DNA from: Hungatella hathewayi
GTDB taxonomy: Bacteria; Bacillota; Clostridia; Lachnospirales; Lachnospiraceae
Assembly: GCA_025149285.1 (NCBI GenBank)
Contig: CP102274.1
Span: 4,862,001 to 4,926,000, forward strand
DNA length: 64,000 nt
Reading direction: 5' to 3'
Of the stretch, positions 16,594-25,956 are shown piece after piece; the first letter of the stretch is position 1, and each line of letters begins with the position of its first letter. The position numbers were made by a program, and so were the translations under genes. The notes below the pieces were generated by a model. That model did not search any database, was not told the origin of the DNA, and saw nothing but the letters and a program-made list of their open reading frames with translations.

Positions 16594-17646
16594 CTATTTA
16601 ATCACAATCGCCTGAGATAAATGTCTCGGTGAATCTGCATCAATCCCTTTTTTCTCTGCGATATAATATCCAATGAACTGACCGATAAATCCAATGAGGG
16701 CCGCGTTCTGCGTATCATTATAGCCATATGTCAGATCCAGGCAGTAATCTGCGTCTTTAAAATCCACAGAAGCCGTGTTACCGATCGCTGCAGTAACAGC
16801 TCCATACTCCTTCATCTGGGCCAGCAGCTTCCCATCCTCCTTTACAGTCTCCGAATGGCTTAATAAGATGATGAGCGTATTCTCATCTACCAGGCTCATC
16901 GGGCCGTGGCGGTATTCCAGCGAGAAGTAGGCCTCCGAATTGGAGAGTCCCATTTCCTTCATCTTATTCATACACTCATTGGCCACGCCATAGTTAATCC
17001 CCTGTCCCAGCGTAATAAACAGGTTCAGTCCCTCATGCTCCGTAATGATACGCTTTGCCATCTCATCCATTTTCTTTAACGCATCCCGCGCATGATCACC
17101 GTAACCGGCCATAGCTGCGATCTCTTCCTTTTTACCGCCCACATACATCGCCATGACGGCAGCCAGGTACACCATGCTGGTGAACGAGCGGGTCATGATG
17201 ACACTGTCTTCCGCCGTATCCGGAGAAAGGATCATAAAGTCATTGTAGAGTGCGCTGTCCTTATCACAGGTAATCGCCAGTGATTTCACTCCCGGATAAC
17301 TTCTCACCTTATCTATCGCCATGCGCACTTCCGTCGTGTAGCTCTTCCTCGTAATCGGAAGGACAAGCACCTTCCGGTTTTTCACAAACGTCTCCGGGAA
17401 ATAATAGAGCTCCGAACAGCATACCGCTTTTGATGGTATCGCGTTATAGCTTGAAAATGCGTGTGCCGCAGCCTGGGCCAGATAGAGACTGGTGCCGCAA
17501 CCTGTGAAGATCAGTTCGTCGTAATCTTCTGCAAATACCTTGTCGAGAACACCATAAATATCCTCTAAAGTCTCATTGACAGCCTCAAATGATTCTGGCT
17601 GTAAATAAATTTCTTTGTATGTAATTTCACTGTTTCTCTTTTCCAT
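16594..17646 (-). CDS. SIS-domain phosphosugar isomerase/deaminase (AgaS/GlmS-like)
   Basis: About 350 residues from ATG 17646 (MEKRNSEITYKEIYLQ), with GAGAGGA 9 nt upstream. Two SIS domains are visible: the first with FTGCGTSLYLAQAAAHAF and the second with ITLGQGINYGVANECMNKMKEMG, then SLEYRHGPMSLVDENTL, the block shared by GlmS, AgaS and FrlB isomerases. Such enzymes isomerise or deaminate amino-sugar 6-phosphates. It is the last gene of the sulfatase operon, next to a tagatose/fructose-bisphosphate aldolase, which fits a galactosamine-type sugar; this is inference. Confidence 0.83.
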   Translation of the reverse strand: MEKRNSEITYKEIYLQPESFEAVNETLEDIYGVLDKVFAEDYDELIFTGCGTSLYLAQAAAHAFSSYNAIPSKAVCCSELYYFPETFVKNRKVLVLPITRKSYTTEVRMAIDKVRSYPGVKSLAITCDKDSALYNDFMILSPDTAEDSVIMTRSFTSMVYLAAVMAMYVGGKKEEIAAMAGYGDHARDALKKMDEMAKRIITEHEGLNLFITLGQGINYGVANECMNKMKEMGLSNSEAYFSLEYRHGPMSLVDENTLIILLSHSETVKEDGKLLAQMKEYGAVTAAIGNTASVDFKDADYCLDLTYGYNDTQNAALIGFIGQFIGYYIAEKKGIDADSPRHLSQAIVIK

Positions 17647-17687
17647 TATAAAAATCCTCTCTGTTATAATCAATTTGTTCTGTACTA

Positions 17688-18542
17688 TTAAGCTTTCCCC
17701 TCAGAACCGGCCAGGCGGATAATGTCCTTAATGTCTTCTGTCAGTCTGTCGTTGGCAAACTGTGACAATTTCCACGAGTGTCCCTGATGATCCAGCGTTT
17801 TCAGTCCCTCTTCGTAATGTTCCACATATTTGTACCGGATTTCCGTACCAAAATTAATCTTTGCCACTCCCAGCTTAATTGCTTCTTTTACAATCTCCTC
17901 CTTCATTCCAGTACAACCGTGAAGCACCAGTGGAATATCCGTGAATTTTCTCACAGCCTCCAGTACCTCTAAATGGATATCCGGCTCACCCTTATAATAA
18001 CCATGAGCATTGCCGATCCCGATTGCCAGGGAATCCGGCTGGCACAATCCTAAGAATTCCTTTACTTCACAGGGATCTACGATGTTCTTATTTTCCATCA
18101 CGGTTCCCATATTGTCAAGGCGCAGGAGTTCTCCAATCTCCGCCTCCACAGGCACTCCAAAACACTTTGCAACCTTGATCACCTCATTCGTCATAGCTGC
18201 ATTCTCTTCGATCGGGCTTGTGGAACCGTCGATCATCACAGAGGTAAAACCAAGTTTCAGCGCCTCCATGCAGATATCAAAGTCGGCTCCGTGATCTAAG
18301 TGTATCGATACAGGGACAGAAACTTTGTCGGCACACCATTTACAGACCTGTACAAACCAGTCATGGCCGGAATAAGCACCGGTAGACACATAATGAGCCA
18401 GTATAATAGGAGATTTCATCTCCTCAGCCGCACGGCATGCAGCCCATATGATATCGTAATTGCCACCCTGTGTATTGAGTGCCGGAATGGCATATCCATT
18501 TTTGGATGCCTCAATTAGATTTTCTTTGTTAGTTACAAGCAT
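17688..18542 (-). CDS. Class II ketose-bisphosphate aldolase (GatY/KbaY/FbaA family)
   Basis: A 284-residue zinc-dependent aldolase that splits tagatose- or fructose-1,6-bisphosphate into triose phosphates. Motifs: SIHLDHGADFD (catalytic Asp and zinc His), SVMIDGSTSPIEENAAMT, VEAEIGEL, GIGNAHGYYKGEP (zinc His) and LHGCTGM (zinc His), with INFGTEIR for phosphate. Length and motifs fit GatY/KbaY. It lies between the permease and the SIS gene in the sulfatase operon. Confidence 0.88.
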   Translation of the reverse strand: MLVTNKENLIEASKNGYAIPALNTQGGNYDIIWAACRAAEEMKSPIILAHYVSTGAYSGHDWFVQVCKWCADKVSVPVSIHLDHGADFDICMEALKLGFTSVMIDGSTSPIEENAAMTNEVIKVAKCFGVPVEAEIGELLRLDNMGTVMENKNIVDPCEVKEFLGLCQPDSLAIGIGNAHGYYKGEPDIHLEVLEAVRKFTDIPLVLHGCTGMKEEIVKEAIKLGVAKINFGTEIRYKYVEHYEEGLKTLDHQGHSWKLSQFANDRLTEDIKDIIRLAGSEGKA

Positions 18543-18558
18543 AATATTCTCCTTTTTC

Positions 18559-19398
18559 TTAACCTTTTACCGCTCCGGCTACCAGACCCTTGATCATATA
18601 CTTCTGGAAGAAGAAGAATACAATCACCATCGGTATCGTACCCACAATGGATATTGTATTGATCAGCGACCAGTCATAGGAAAGTTCGCCCAGATAGCGA
18701 AGCGCCACGCCTGCGGATAATGTCCGAAGCGAGTCTGTCTGTATGAGTGTGGATGCGTGTAAATAATCATCCCAGGACAGCAAAAATGCATAGATGCCGA
18801 CTGCCAGCATGCCGGGTTTCACTAACGGAACCACAACCCGGAACAGTGTACCGAACCGGCCGGCTCCGTCAACACGGGCAGCTTCTTCCAGTTCTCTGGG
18901 AATTCCATCATAGAAACTGGACATCAGCATAATGGTGAACGGAAGCTGTCCGGCTGCAATAGCCAGGATCAGTCCCGCATGGGTATTGATCAGATGAACG
19001 TCTCCAAGTATTTTATACAGGGAAATCAACCGGCTGACAACCGGGAACATCTGTGCGGAGGTAAATGCAGCTATGATCCATTTGTTCCACTTAAAATGGA
19101 AGCGGGACAGCGCATAACCGGAAATAATCGCCATAAATGTCGTCAGCAGCGCCGTGGAACCGGCTACAATAAAGTTGTTTTTATAATATGTAAAGAAATC
19201 ATTATCCACTGTAAACAGATTGATATAACTCTGGAAGGTGGGATTCTTTACGATAAAGGTCGGAGGAAATTTATATGCCTCCATATTGGTTTTAAAGGAC
19301 GTCAGCAGTACCCACAATAAAGGGAACAGCAGAAAGACGAGAATGATAATTAAAACCACGTATTTGATCACGCCGTTAAGGATACGTTTCCGTTTCAT
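18559..19398 (-). CDS. Carbohydrate ABC transporter permease, MalG/AraQ type
   Basis: A 279-residue membrane protein with an N-terminal helix (VVLIIILVFLLFPLLWVLLTSFK), five further helices, and the EAA loop IPRELEEAARVDGAGRFGTLFRVVVPLV that docks the ATPase. No ATPase gene is present in this operon, so a shared MsmK-type ATPase elsewhere is expected. It pairs with the permease at 19415-20335 (16-nt gap). Confidence 0.9.
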   Translation of the reverse strand: MKRKRILNGVIKYVVLIIILVFLLFPLLWVLLTSFKTNMEAYKFPPTFIVKNPTFQSYINLFTVDNDFFTYYKNNFIVAGSTALLTTFMAIISGYALSRFHFKWNKWIIAAFTSAQMFPVVSRLISLYKILGDVHLINTHAGLILAIAAGQLPFTIMLMSSFYDGIPRELEEAARVDGAGRFGTLFRVVVPLVKPGMLAVGIYAFLLSWDDYLHASTLIQTDSLRTLSAGVALRYLGELSYDWSLINTISIVGTIPMVIVFFFFQKYMIKGLVAGAVKG

Positions 19399-19414
19399 AA
19401 GCTTTCCACCCCCT

Positions 19415-20335
19415 CTACATGTCTTCGCTCTTAAAGATGCGGTTATAAATATAAACTACAACAATCATCATCAGCATCCAGACGGTCGTAACTGCAGCTC
19501 CTGATCCGAAGTTGTTGGAGACGAACGCCTCCCGGTAGCTTAAGATCGCCATCGTAGTCGTAGAGTTGTTTGGACCGCCCCCTGTCATGGTCCAGAACAG
19601 CGGGAACTGTTTGAAATTCTCGATGATGGACATGGATACCGTAACCTTGATAACGCTCTTCATGTAAGGAAGGACAATCCGGAAAAATCTCTGAACACCG
19701 TTTGCCCCGTCAATCTTTGCCGCCTCCTGCATATCCTCCGGAACATTGGCCAGACCTGCCAGAAGGAGCAGTGTGGCAAGCGGAATCTGCTTCCACAGTG
19801 CAGCTACCGACACACCAAACATGGCCGTAGCCGGATTATTCAAGATTGCAAAATCCGTGATTCTCCCTTTTGTCAGGACGCCTACGAAATATTTGACCAG
19901 ACCGTACTGAGGCTGGAACATCCACAGCCAGACGAGACCGGATATCAGCGTCGGAACCACCCAGGGAACCATCATAATACTGCGGATAAATCTGGAAAAT
20001 TTTACATTGCTGTTAAGAATCAGTGCCAAAGCCATACCAAGTACGAACTGGGCAATCACCACGCCAAAGACGAAGGTCAGCGTGTTTGTCATAGACGGAA
20101 TCAGCTTTCCGTTGGAAAACAGCTTCGTATAATTGGCAAAATTATTCCACACCCCCGGCTGTCCCGAAATGATGTTCCTGACCTTATAGTCGAAAAAGCT
20201 TCGGTAAATTGAATCCACAACAGGTACCAGAATAAATGAAACTGTTGTGATAATAGCAGGAATCAACAGTGCGATTGCAAATATTTTATCACCCGTCTGG
20301 TTTTTCCAGAGGGATTTCTTAATACCTTTCTCCAT
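19415..20335 (-). CDS. Carbohydrate ABC transporter permease, MalF/UgpA type
   Basis: A 306-residue membrane protein with N-terminal helix (FAIALLIPAIITTVSFILVPVV), periplasm-facing loop, and EAA loop VPEDMQEAAKIDGANGVQRFFRIVLPYM. It is the first permease of the sulfatase-associated importer and may serve up to three binding proteins encoded nearby. Confidence 0.9.
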   Translation of the reverse strand: MEKGIKKSLWKNQTGDKIFAIALLIPAIITTVSFILVPVVDSIYRSFFDYKVRNIISGQPGVWNNFANYTKLFSNGKLIPSMTNTLTFVFGVVIAQFVLGMALALILNSNVKFSRFIRSIMMVPWVVPTLISGLVWLWMFQPQYGLVKYFVGVLTKGRITDFAILNNPATAMFGVSVAALWKQIPLATLLLLAGLANVPEDMQEAAKIDGANGVQRFFRIVLPYMKSVIKVTVSMSIIENFKQFPLFWTMTGGGPNNSTTTMAILSYREAFVSNNFGSGAAVTTVWMLMMIVVVYIYNRIFKSEDM

Positions 20336-20349
20336 CGTAACAACTCCCT

Positions 20350-21756
20350 TTATATATTTTCCCCATATACATTGATACCCGGTCCCAGTACTCCCGCTAA
20401 GTCTTTCTGTCCACCGCCCATAACAGGCTCCTTAGCTCCATCGATTCTGGGATCCACATACTGTAAAAACCACAGTTCCATCTGCTTCTTCATATCCCGA
20501 ATCACATCCTGATAGGATTCATCTTCTATTCCGTTATATGCCTCCCCCGGATCCACCTCCAAATCATAAAACTCGTCGGGGCCGAAAGGATATCTGTGAA
20601 CCAGCTTATACTTCCTGCTTCTTATCATTCGGACCGGTCCATACTCATCGAAGACGACAACACTGTTCTCCTCTCCTTTCTGCTCCTGGCCCATCAAAGC
20701 CGAAAGGAAGCTCTTACCCGGAAGCTTATCCGCCTCATCATTTTTAAATCCCAGGTAATCTAAAAGAGTGGGCATAAAGTCATAGCCGCTGTGCATCTCG
20801 TCACAAACATGATTCTCCGGAATATGCCCCTTATGACACATAATCAAGGGTACCTTCACGGAAGAATCATACATATTAAGTGGAAATGTCCCGTTGCCCT
20901 TGCCCCAGATTCCATGGTGGCCGCAGTTAAATCCATTGTCGCTGGAAAAAATAATCAGGGTATCTTCCATAAGATTCTCTTCCTCCAGCTTTTTTAAGAT
21001 GCGCCCCACATTATCATCCATAGCTGTAACTGCTGCAAAATAACCGATCAGAGACTCTCTGGGCTTTTGATACCCCGCGATTACCTCTGTCTTTGCCCAT
21101 GGATGCACCTCCCCCTGAGGACATGTCTCAAACGGACAATCTTCATAGAGATCCGTATATTTCTTCGGATGACAGTTTATCCATGGAGAATGGGGCGCTG
21201 TATAATGCACACTTAAGTAAAAAGGCTGCTCCTTATTCTTCTCTCTGTCTATGAAGGAAATCGCTTCATCGGTGATCACATCGGTTATATAACCCTTTTC
21301 CTCAATCTTCTGCCCGTTACGGAACATTGGTGCGTTGTAGTAGGGGCCGCCTCCCTTCTGGTGAGCATACCAGAAGGAGAAGCCCTTTTGCGGATGACCG
21401 CCGTCACCCAAATGCCACTTCCCGCTCAGACCGCAGGTATATCCCTCTTCGGCCAAAATGTCCGTATAGCCGCGATGATCCTTCAGGAACTCAATTGCAG
21501 CCTGAGAGGCGCCTCCATTTCCCCCGCTTAAGTAATCAAGAATTCCGTGCTGTGACGGAATCTTTCCTGTCAACAGAGAAGCTCTGGCAGGAGAACAAAC
21601 CGGAGACGTGCAGAAAAAGTTATCAAATCTCACTCCCTGTTTTGCCAGCTTATCAAGGTTTGGTGTCTGGATCTCAGAGTTGCCATAACAGCCCATAGAC
21701 CAGATTCCCTGATCATCCGTCAGAATAAATAGAACGTTCGGTTTCTTTCCTGCCAT
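20350..21756 (-). CDS. Arylsulfatase-type sulfatase (formylglycine, Cys-type)
   Basis: A 468-residue alkaline-phosphatase-fold sulfatase. The N-terminal metal site is NVLFILTDDQG, and the activation motif is VCSPARASLLTG, in which Cys becomes formylglycine. Further motifs are GKWHLGD and IFSSDNGFNCGHHG. The Cys-type motif in an anaerobe implies an anSME radical-SAM maturase, which is not in this window. No signal peptide is seen, so it acts in the cytoplasm on imported sulfated sugars. It sits between the permeases and the binding protein. Confidence 0.92.
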   Translation of the reverse strand: MAGKKPNVLFILTDDQGIWSMGCYGNSEIQTPNLDKLAKQGVRFDNFFCTSPVCSPARASLLTGKIPSQHGILDYLSGGNGGASQAAIEFLKDHRGYTDILAEEGYTCGLSGKWHLGDGGHPQKGFSFWYAHQKGGGPYYNAPMFRNGQKIEEKGYITDVITDEAISFIDREKNKEQPFYLSVHYTAPHSPWINCHPKKYTDLYEDCPFETCPQGEVHPWAKTEVIAGYQKPRESLIGYFAAVTAMDDNVGRILKKLEEENLMEDTLIIFSSDNGFNCGHHGIWGKGNGTFPLNMYDSSVKVPLIMCHKGHIPENHVCDEMHSGYDFMPTLLDYLGFKNDEADKLPGKSFLSALMGQEQKGEENSVVVFDEYGPVRMIRSRKYKLVHRYPFGPDEFYDLEVDPGEAYNGIEDESYQDVIRDMKKQMELWFLQYVDPRIDGAKEPVMGGGQKDLAGVLGPGINVYGENI

Positions 21757-21795
21757 GTCTTTCTACCTCTTTTCTTAATCTTGACTCAATTATTT

Positions 21796-23154
21796 CTATG
21801 GAAGCAGCGGCTGTACGGCCGTCTTAAAGCCTTCGATCGCCGTATCCACATCCTCGCCGCCTACTGTTACCGCCTGTGCCAGTGCACACAGTTCTAAGTT
21901 AAACTCCGATAATGTCGGGAACATGTAAACCGGTTCTGCCTTCTCAACAGAATCCCCTGCACCATTTAAGATCGGACTGTTCTTAACAGCTTCCATATCC
22001 TTCATGGAATTTTTAGCCGGAAGTGCCGGTGCGATATTGGCAATGTAGTCATTCAGCACCTCAGGTGTAATTACGTACTGGATAAAATTCTTAACTGCTT
22101 CTACGTGATCCGGCCCATTGTCTACTGCTACGAAGCAGTGTGATTGAAGAGTTGATGCGCCTTCACCATTTCCTCCCTTTAACGGCTCTGCTGCTGCCGC
22201 AAAGTTCACTACATCCGGGTTAATGGATTTTGCACCGTTAAAGCCCCAGGAATTATCGTAGTACATGGCCAGCTGACCAAGCGCAAATAAGTTCCGTAAA
22301 TCCTTTGGCTTCGCGTTCTGTGGATTGTATCCCTTCTGATCCAAAAGCTTTAACATCTCCAGTGATTCTTTAAATGCCGGATCATCAGCGGTAAGCTTGC
22401 CGTTATCATCGATAACCGTTCCGCCAAAGTTTGCTGCAAATGCCTGAATAGAAGAACCGATTACGATAACAGATGCTGTCGGCTGTCCAAACGCGTATAC
22501 TTTATTTCCATCGTCCGTTGTCAAAGCCGCTAACTTCTCAGCCATTGTAAGCATCTCATCATATGTTTTCGGCGGCTGTTCCGGATCCAGTCCTGCTTTC
22601 TTAAACAGATCCTTATTGTAGAACAAAAGTGACGGAGATACGTAAAGCGGCGCTCCATATACCTCTCCATCGATGGAATGCGCTTCCAGAATGTTTGCAT
22701 AATAATCATTCAGAAACGATTCATCCAGCACGTCCTTCATCGGCACTGCCAAACCGGAATCTACCAGAGCCGGCAGCCAGATCATTTCGCTGAAGATACA
22801 GTCCACACGGTCCCCGCCGCCTGCCATGTTGATGACCTGATTTAAAATTTCTCCATAAGGAGCCGTCACCCATTCGATCGTTACATTCGGATATTTCTCC
22901 TCATATCCAGCTTTCACACTGCTCCAGAACTCATCATACCCTTTTTCCAGCACAGCATAATTGGCGATCTTCAAGGTTATCTTTTCCCCGCTGCCCGTAT
23001 CCGCCGCCTTTGCTTCCTCTTTCGTACCCGCTTCTGTCTTTGCCTCCGTGCCTGCCGTACTTCCCGCTGTACTACCGCCTCCGCCGGAACACCCGGTGGT
23101 CAATGCCATAACACAAGCGAGTGCCAGTGCTGCCAGTCTTCTCTTTTTCATCAT
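21796..23154 (-). CDS. Sugar-binding lipoprotein of ABC importer (paralogue 1)
   Basis: About 452 residues from ATG 23154 (MMKKRRLAALALACVM), with GAGAGGG upstream. The lipobox is ALTTGC, followed by a Ser/Thr/Ala/Glu linker and a family-1 solute-binding domain. It shares long blocks (IANYAVLEKGY, PNVTIEWVTAPYGEIL, INMAGGG, NPQNAKPKDLRNLFALGQL) with the proteins at 26429 and 29044. It is adjacent to sulfatase and permeases, so it is the likely primary receptor. Confidence 0.9.
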   Translation of the reverse strand: MMKKRRLAALALACVMALTTGCSGGGGSTAGSTAGTEAKTEAGTKEEAKAADTGSGEKITLKIANYAVLEKGYDEFWSSVKAGYEEKYPNVTIEWVTAPYGEILNQVINMAGGGDRVDCIFSEMIWLPALVDSGLAVPMKDVLDESFLNDYYANILEAHSIDGEVYGAPLYVSPSLLFYNKDLFKKAGLDPEQPPKTYDEMLTMAEKLAALTTDDGNKVYAFGQPTASVIVIGSSIQAFAANFGGTVIDDNGKLTADDPAFKESLEMLKLLDQKGYNPQNAKPKDLRNLFALGQLAMYYDNSWGFNGAKSINPDVVNFAAAAEPLKGGNGEGASTLQSHCFVAVDNGPDHVEAVKNFIQYVITPEVLNDYIANIAPALPAKNSMKDMEAVKNSPILNGAGDSVEKAEPVYMFPTLSEFNLELCALAQAVTVGGEDVDTAIEGFKTAVQPLLP

Positions 23155-23215
23155 AATACCCTCTCTTTCCTCATTTTTCATATAGTTTTTGTGTTTCTCT
23201 ATATTGACTCGAGCC

Positions 23216-23235
23216 TTATACACTCGAGTGTATAA
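23216..23235. promoter_or_regulatory. Perfect 20-bp palindromic operator upstream of binding protein 1
   Basis: TTATACACTCGAGTGTATAA is a perfect palindrome in the leader of the binding-protein gene. Related sites lie at 25884-25906, 30456-30475 and 30907-30926. It is probably the site of the LacI regulator encoded just upstream (23306-24316). Confidence 0.75.
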
Positions 23236-23241
23236 ACCCCG

Positions 23242-23267
23242 ATATAAAATGGAAAACCATTTTATAT
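23242..23267. promoter_or_regulatory. Second dyad next to the operator
   Basis: ATATAAAATGG, a 4-nt loop and CCATTTTATAT form 11-bp perfect arms 6 bp from the operator. The same dyad stands 5 bp from the operator of binding protein 3 (30481-30504). It may be a second protein site or contain promoter elements. Confidence 0.6.
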
Positions 23268-23305
23268 TTTCACATTGTTACTTTCGTCTTCCGGAAGGGA
23301 CCTTC

Positions 23306-24316
23306 TTACGTACTCTCCCGGATAATCAGCTTTGTCTCAAACGTCGCGTTTTCCGGCATCTGACCGCCGATCATCTGAACCATCATATCGATAACAGTTC
23401 TGCTTATCTCCTCCCGCTGCATCTCCAGTGTCGTAAGCTTTGGTGAACAGAACCGGCTGATGCTGGAATTATCAAATCCTACAACGCCGATATCCGCGGG
23501 AACCCGCTTTCCAATTCCTATTGCTGCCTGCATGGCAATGCAGGCCACCATATCGTTACGTCCCATCATTCCGTCCACCTGATCATGACACCTTAAGTAA
23601 TCTGCTACAGTCTCAGTCAGTTCCTCTTCCGTATGGCAACCGGCTATTACCGTATCGCCGCCTGCCTCCAGGCCGTGATCGTGAAGTTCATCCAGATATC
23701 CGCTGAGACGAAGATCCGACGGACCGCTGACATTCCCCCGCCTGCTGATGCGATCGATGTAGATAATATTCTTTTTTCCTCTGCTGATTAAGTGGTTTAC
23801 CCCTGTTCTCGCCCCGGAATAAAGTCCGGAAGCCAGTGTCGCCACATTCTCCGGCAGAGTATCGTGCTTCTTATGTTCAAACAACAGCACCGGGATACCG
23901 GCCTTACTGAAATGCCTTACATACTCTTCCGGAAAACTGATGGAACTGATGATGATACCGTCATACTGGCGGCTGATAACCTGTGATACAAACTCCGGTG
24001 TGTTCCGGTTGGCACAAAGTGAAATCAGGAATCCGGCTTCGTAAGCATACTTATCCATCTCACTGACAATTCTGCTGAAATACTCGTTTGTAATCTGATC
24101 TGCAATGAACAGCAGCTGATTGCTGCGTTTTCCTTTCAAAGCTCTTGCCACATTGTTAGGACGGTAATGCAGGGCCGCAATGGCATCCTCCACTCTCTGT
24201 CTTTTCTCCTTTGCTACATAGCGGTTATTATTCACAACATATGATACTATGGTTTCACTCACTCCAGCAGCCTTTGCTACGTCTGCCCTTGTGACCCGCT
24301 CACGATTTCTCTCCAT
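23306..24316 (-). CDS. LacI-family transcriptional regulator
   Basis: A 336-residue regulator. The N-terminal helix-turn-helix TRADVAKAAGVSETIVSYVVNN and hinge YRPNNVARALKGKRSNQL are classical LacI; the rest is a periplasmic-binding-protein-like sensor domain (GIIISSISFPEEYV, DGMMGRNDMVACIAMQAA, IGVVGFDNSSISRFCSPKLTTLEM). It probably controls the sulfated-sugar genes through palindromes with core TATACAC..CG.GTGTATA. A strong promoter precedes it, and the binding-protein gene lies 151 bp downstream on the same strand. Confidence 0.9.
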   Translation of the reverse strand: MERNRERVTRADVAKAAGVSETIVSYVVNNNRYVAKEKRQRVEDAIAALHYRPNNVARALKGKRSNQLLFIADQITNEYFSRIVSEMDKYAYEAGFLISLCANRNTPEFVSQVISRQYDGIIISSISFPEEYVRHFSKAGIPVLLFEHKKHDTLPENVATLASGLYSGARTGVNHLISRGKKNIIYIDRISRRGNVSGPSDLRLSGYLDELHDHGLEAGGDTVIAGCHTEEELTETVADYLRCHDQVDGMMGRNDMVACIAMQAAIGIGKRVPADIGVVGFDNSSISRFCSPKLTTLEMQREEISRTVIDMMVQMIGGQMPENATFETKLIIREST

Positions 24317-24362
24317 ACGTTCTTTTCTCCTTGCCGCATACCCTCGTACTGTACTTTTATTC

Positions 24363-24392
24363 AGTATAACTCTGTATGGGAAAAGGTGTCAA
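24363..24392 (-). promoter_or_regulatory. Promoter of the lacI-type regulator
   Basis: On the minus strand TTGACA (24387-24392), an 18-nt spacer and TATACT (24363-24368) form a strong vegetative promoter about 50 nt before the regulator start. No operator of its own type is visible here. Confidence 0.75.
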
Positions 24393-24500
24393 TGATCACA
24401 GTCATTATTGTTTACAAGCCAGGATCCCACGAGGTGTATTTTGTGAGTGGAGCGAAGCGCGTTATTGTTCACGGAGTGAACAGTAATTCACGGTCAGATT

Positions 24501-25841
24501 TTACATCTCAATAACCGGAATATTTAACAATCCACAGATTCCCTTCATAGCTTCCGCCACATCTTCCCAGACAATGCTGTAATGATGAGGAATTCCCTCT
24601 GTTATGATTCCTTCTATAATTTCTCTCACCGGCCGCTCCACCTTTACACTGGCTGTTACGCCTTTTGTACAACGGTCCAAAGCGACGGCTTCTCCACGAA
24701 GAAGAAAAAGTTTGTACGCACCGTCTATATTGCAAAACCTGGCGACTGTCACCTTTCCAGGCTTAAGCGCCCCATAAAAAGCCGTTCCCTGTCCCGCCAG
24801 CGGATGGTTTCTGATTTCCACCTCATATGCTTTGTTAAATAAAGATGGGGCAGCGTTTCCACAGTGCCAGAAGGTAATTACATTTTTCTCTTCATCAATG
24901 TTAATCAGGTCAGTGATAAAACTGGGCTCCCCCGTAAGATAATATTCTGTCATCTGAGCCAGTTCCGCATCGACATCACCCTCGCACCCGATAGTAATAC
25001 CATCGTCAGCCAAACGTCCAAGCACCGCACACGGTGTCGTATGTAAATTCCCCATCTCCGGCCAGCATTTAATTGCTGCGAAATCGTAATGCTGCTCTGC
25101 CATCACTTCTTTTAAAGCAAGATACAGCCTGGAATGATTCTCCAGATGGCCCTCCGGCAGTTTTCCTGTGTCATACGCTTCCGCCATCTTCGCCATGTCT
25201 GCCTCATACTTCTCAGCTGGCAGATCAGCCATCTTGTCGAAAACCACCTTTAAATCAGTCTCTTCGATCTTAACTCCGAAGGTTCTCCGGATCAGCCCTT
25301 CGTCAAATGCACAGTTATAAAATGCGGTAGGCCGGTACCCCAAAAGTCCTAATGTGGTATGCTTTAAAGACTTAACCACTCCGTAAGCAAGAAGAAGATT
25401 TTTAACTTTCTCTGCTGCCTTATCATCTTCCCTGCTTCCGTAGATTGTATGGCAGGAAACTCCCAACCGTCTTAATGCAGCCGCATTCATCGTCATTGAG
25501 CAGAGTGCATTGGAATACAATCTGTCTTCCCTTTCAAAAGGTACTTCATAGGGAGCCCAAAGGATAATCGGTATCTGAACCATCTCCGCCAGATAGGAAG
25601 CCACGTCATCGCCGGTAAATGCCCCATATACAAGAACAATAACATCTGCCTCCTGGCGCTTAAATTCTCTGACCGCCGCTTCAACCGATTCAATCCCGCT
25701 TCCAAGTTCCGGCGCCCGGACTACTTTTACTTCTGGCATCTGCGCTTCCAGCCATTCACCATACTCTCTGTTTCTTTGTTCCGGAACCTCTCGCGGCCAC
25801 CGTCCCGAACATGTTGTTATAAAACCAATCGTTAGCTGCAT
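24501..25841 (-). CDS. L-fucose/L-arabinose isomerase family protein
   Basis: About 446 residues from ATG 25841 (MQLTIGFITTCSGRW), with GGGGAAGG upstream. The N-terminal Rossmann-like part (FKRQEADVIVLVYGAFTGDDVASYLAEM), the Glu/Asp metal blocks (AIKCWPEMG, TIGCEGDVDAELAQM) and the C-terminal HCGNAAPSLF are typical of the FucI/AraA C-terminal fold superfamily that interconverts aldoses and ketoses. The true substrate is unknown. It has its own promoter with operator. Confidence 0.78.
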   Translation of the reverse strand: MQLTIGFITTCSGRWPREVPEQRNREYGEWLEAQMPEVKVVRAPELGSGIESVEAAVREFKRQEADVIVLVYGAFTGDDVASYLAEMVQIPIILWAPYEVPFEREDRLYSNALCSMTMNAAALRRLGVSCHTIYGSREDDKAAEKVKNLLLAYGVVKSLKHTTLGLLGYRPTAFYNCAFDEGLIRRTFGVKIEETDLKVVFDKMADLPAEKYEADMAKMAEAYDTGKLPEGHLENHSRLYLALKEVMAEQHYDFAAIKCWPEMGNLHTTPCAVLGRLADDGITIGCEGDVDAELAQMTEYYLTGEPSFITDLINIDEEKNVITFWHCGNAAPSLFNKAYEVEIRNHPLAGQGTAFYGALKPGKVTVARFCNIDGAYKLFLLRGEAVALDRCTKGVTASVKVERPVREIIEGIITEGIPHHYSIVWEDVAEAMKGICGLLNIPVIEM

Positions 25842-25883
25842 CTGATTACCTTCCCCATTCTTAGTAATTTGCACAATTGTAGT

Positions 25884-25938
25884 TTATATCAACTCGTGTG
25901 TATATATCATTTTTACCATATTCTTTTCTCATTGTCAA
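25884..25938 (-). promoter_or_regulatory. Promoter with overlapping operator for the fucose-isomerase-like gene
   Basis: On the minus strand TTGACA (25933-25938), a 17-nt spacer and TAAAAA (25910-25915) are followed directly by TATATACACACGAGTTGATA (within 25884-25906), a degenerate copy of the palindrome at 23216. An operator at the start site implies repression. The arrangement is nearly duplicated at 30907-30960. Confidence 0.7.
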
Positions 25939-25956
25939 TACCCTTTTCTCATTTTT

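Noticed and set aside
24456..24490. TGTTCAC-GGA-GTGAACA hairpin as terminator of the isomerase gene
   Set aside because: The stem is only 7 bp and no T-tract follows on the minus strand; left unassigned.
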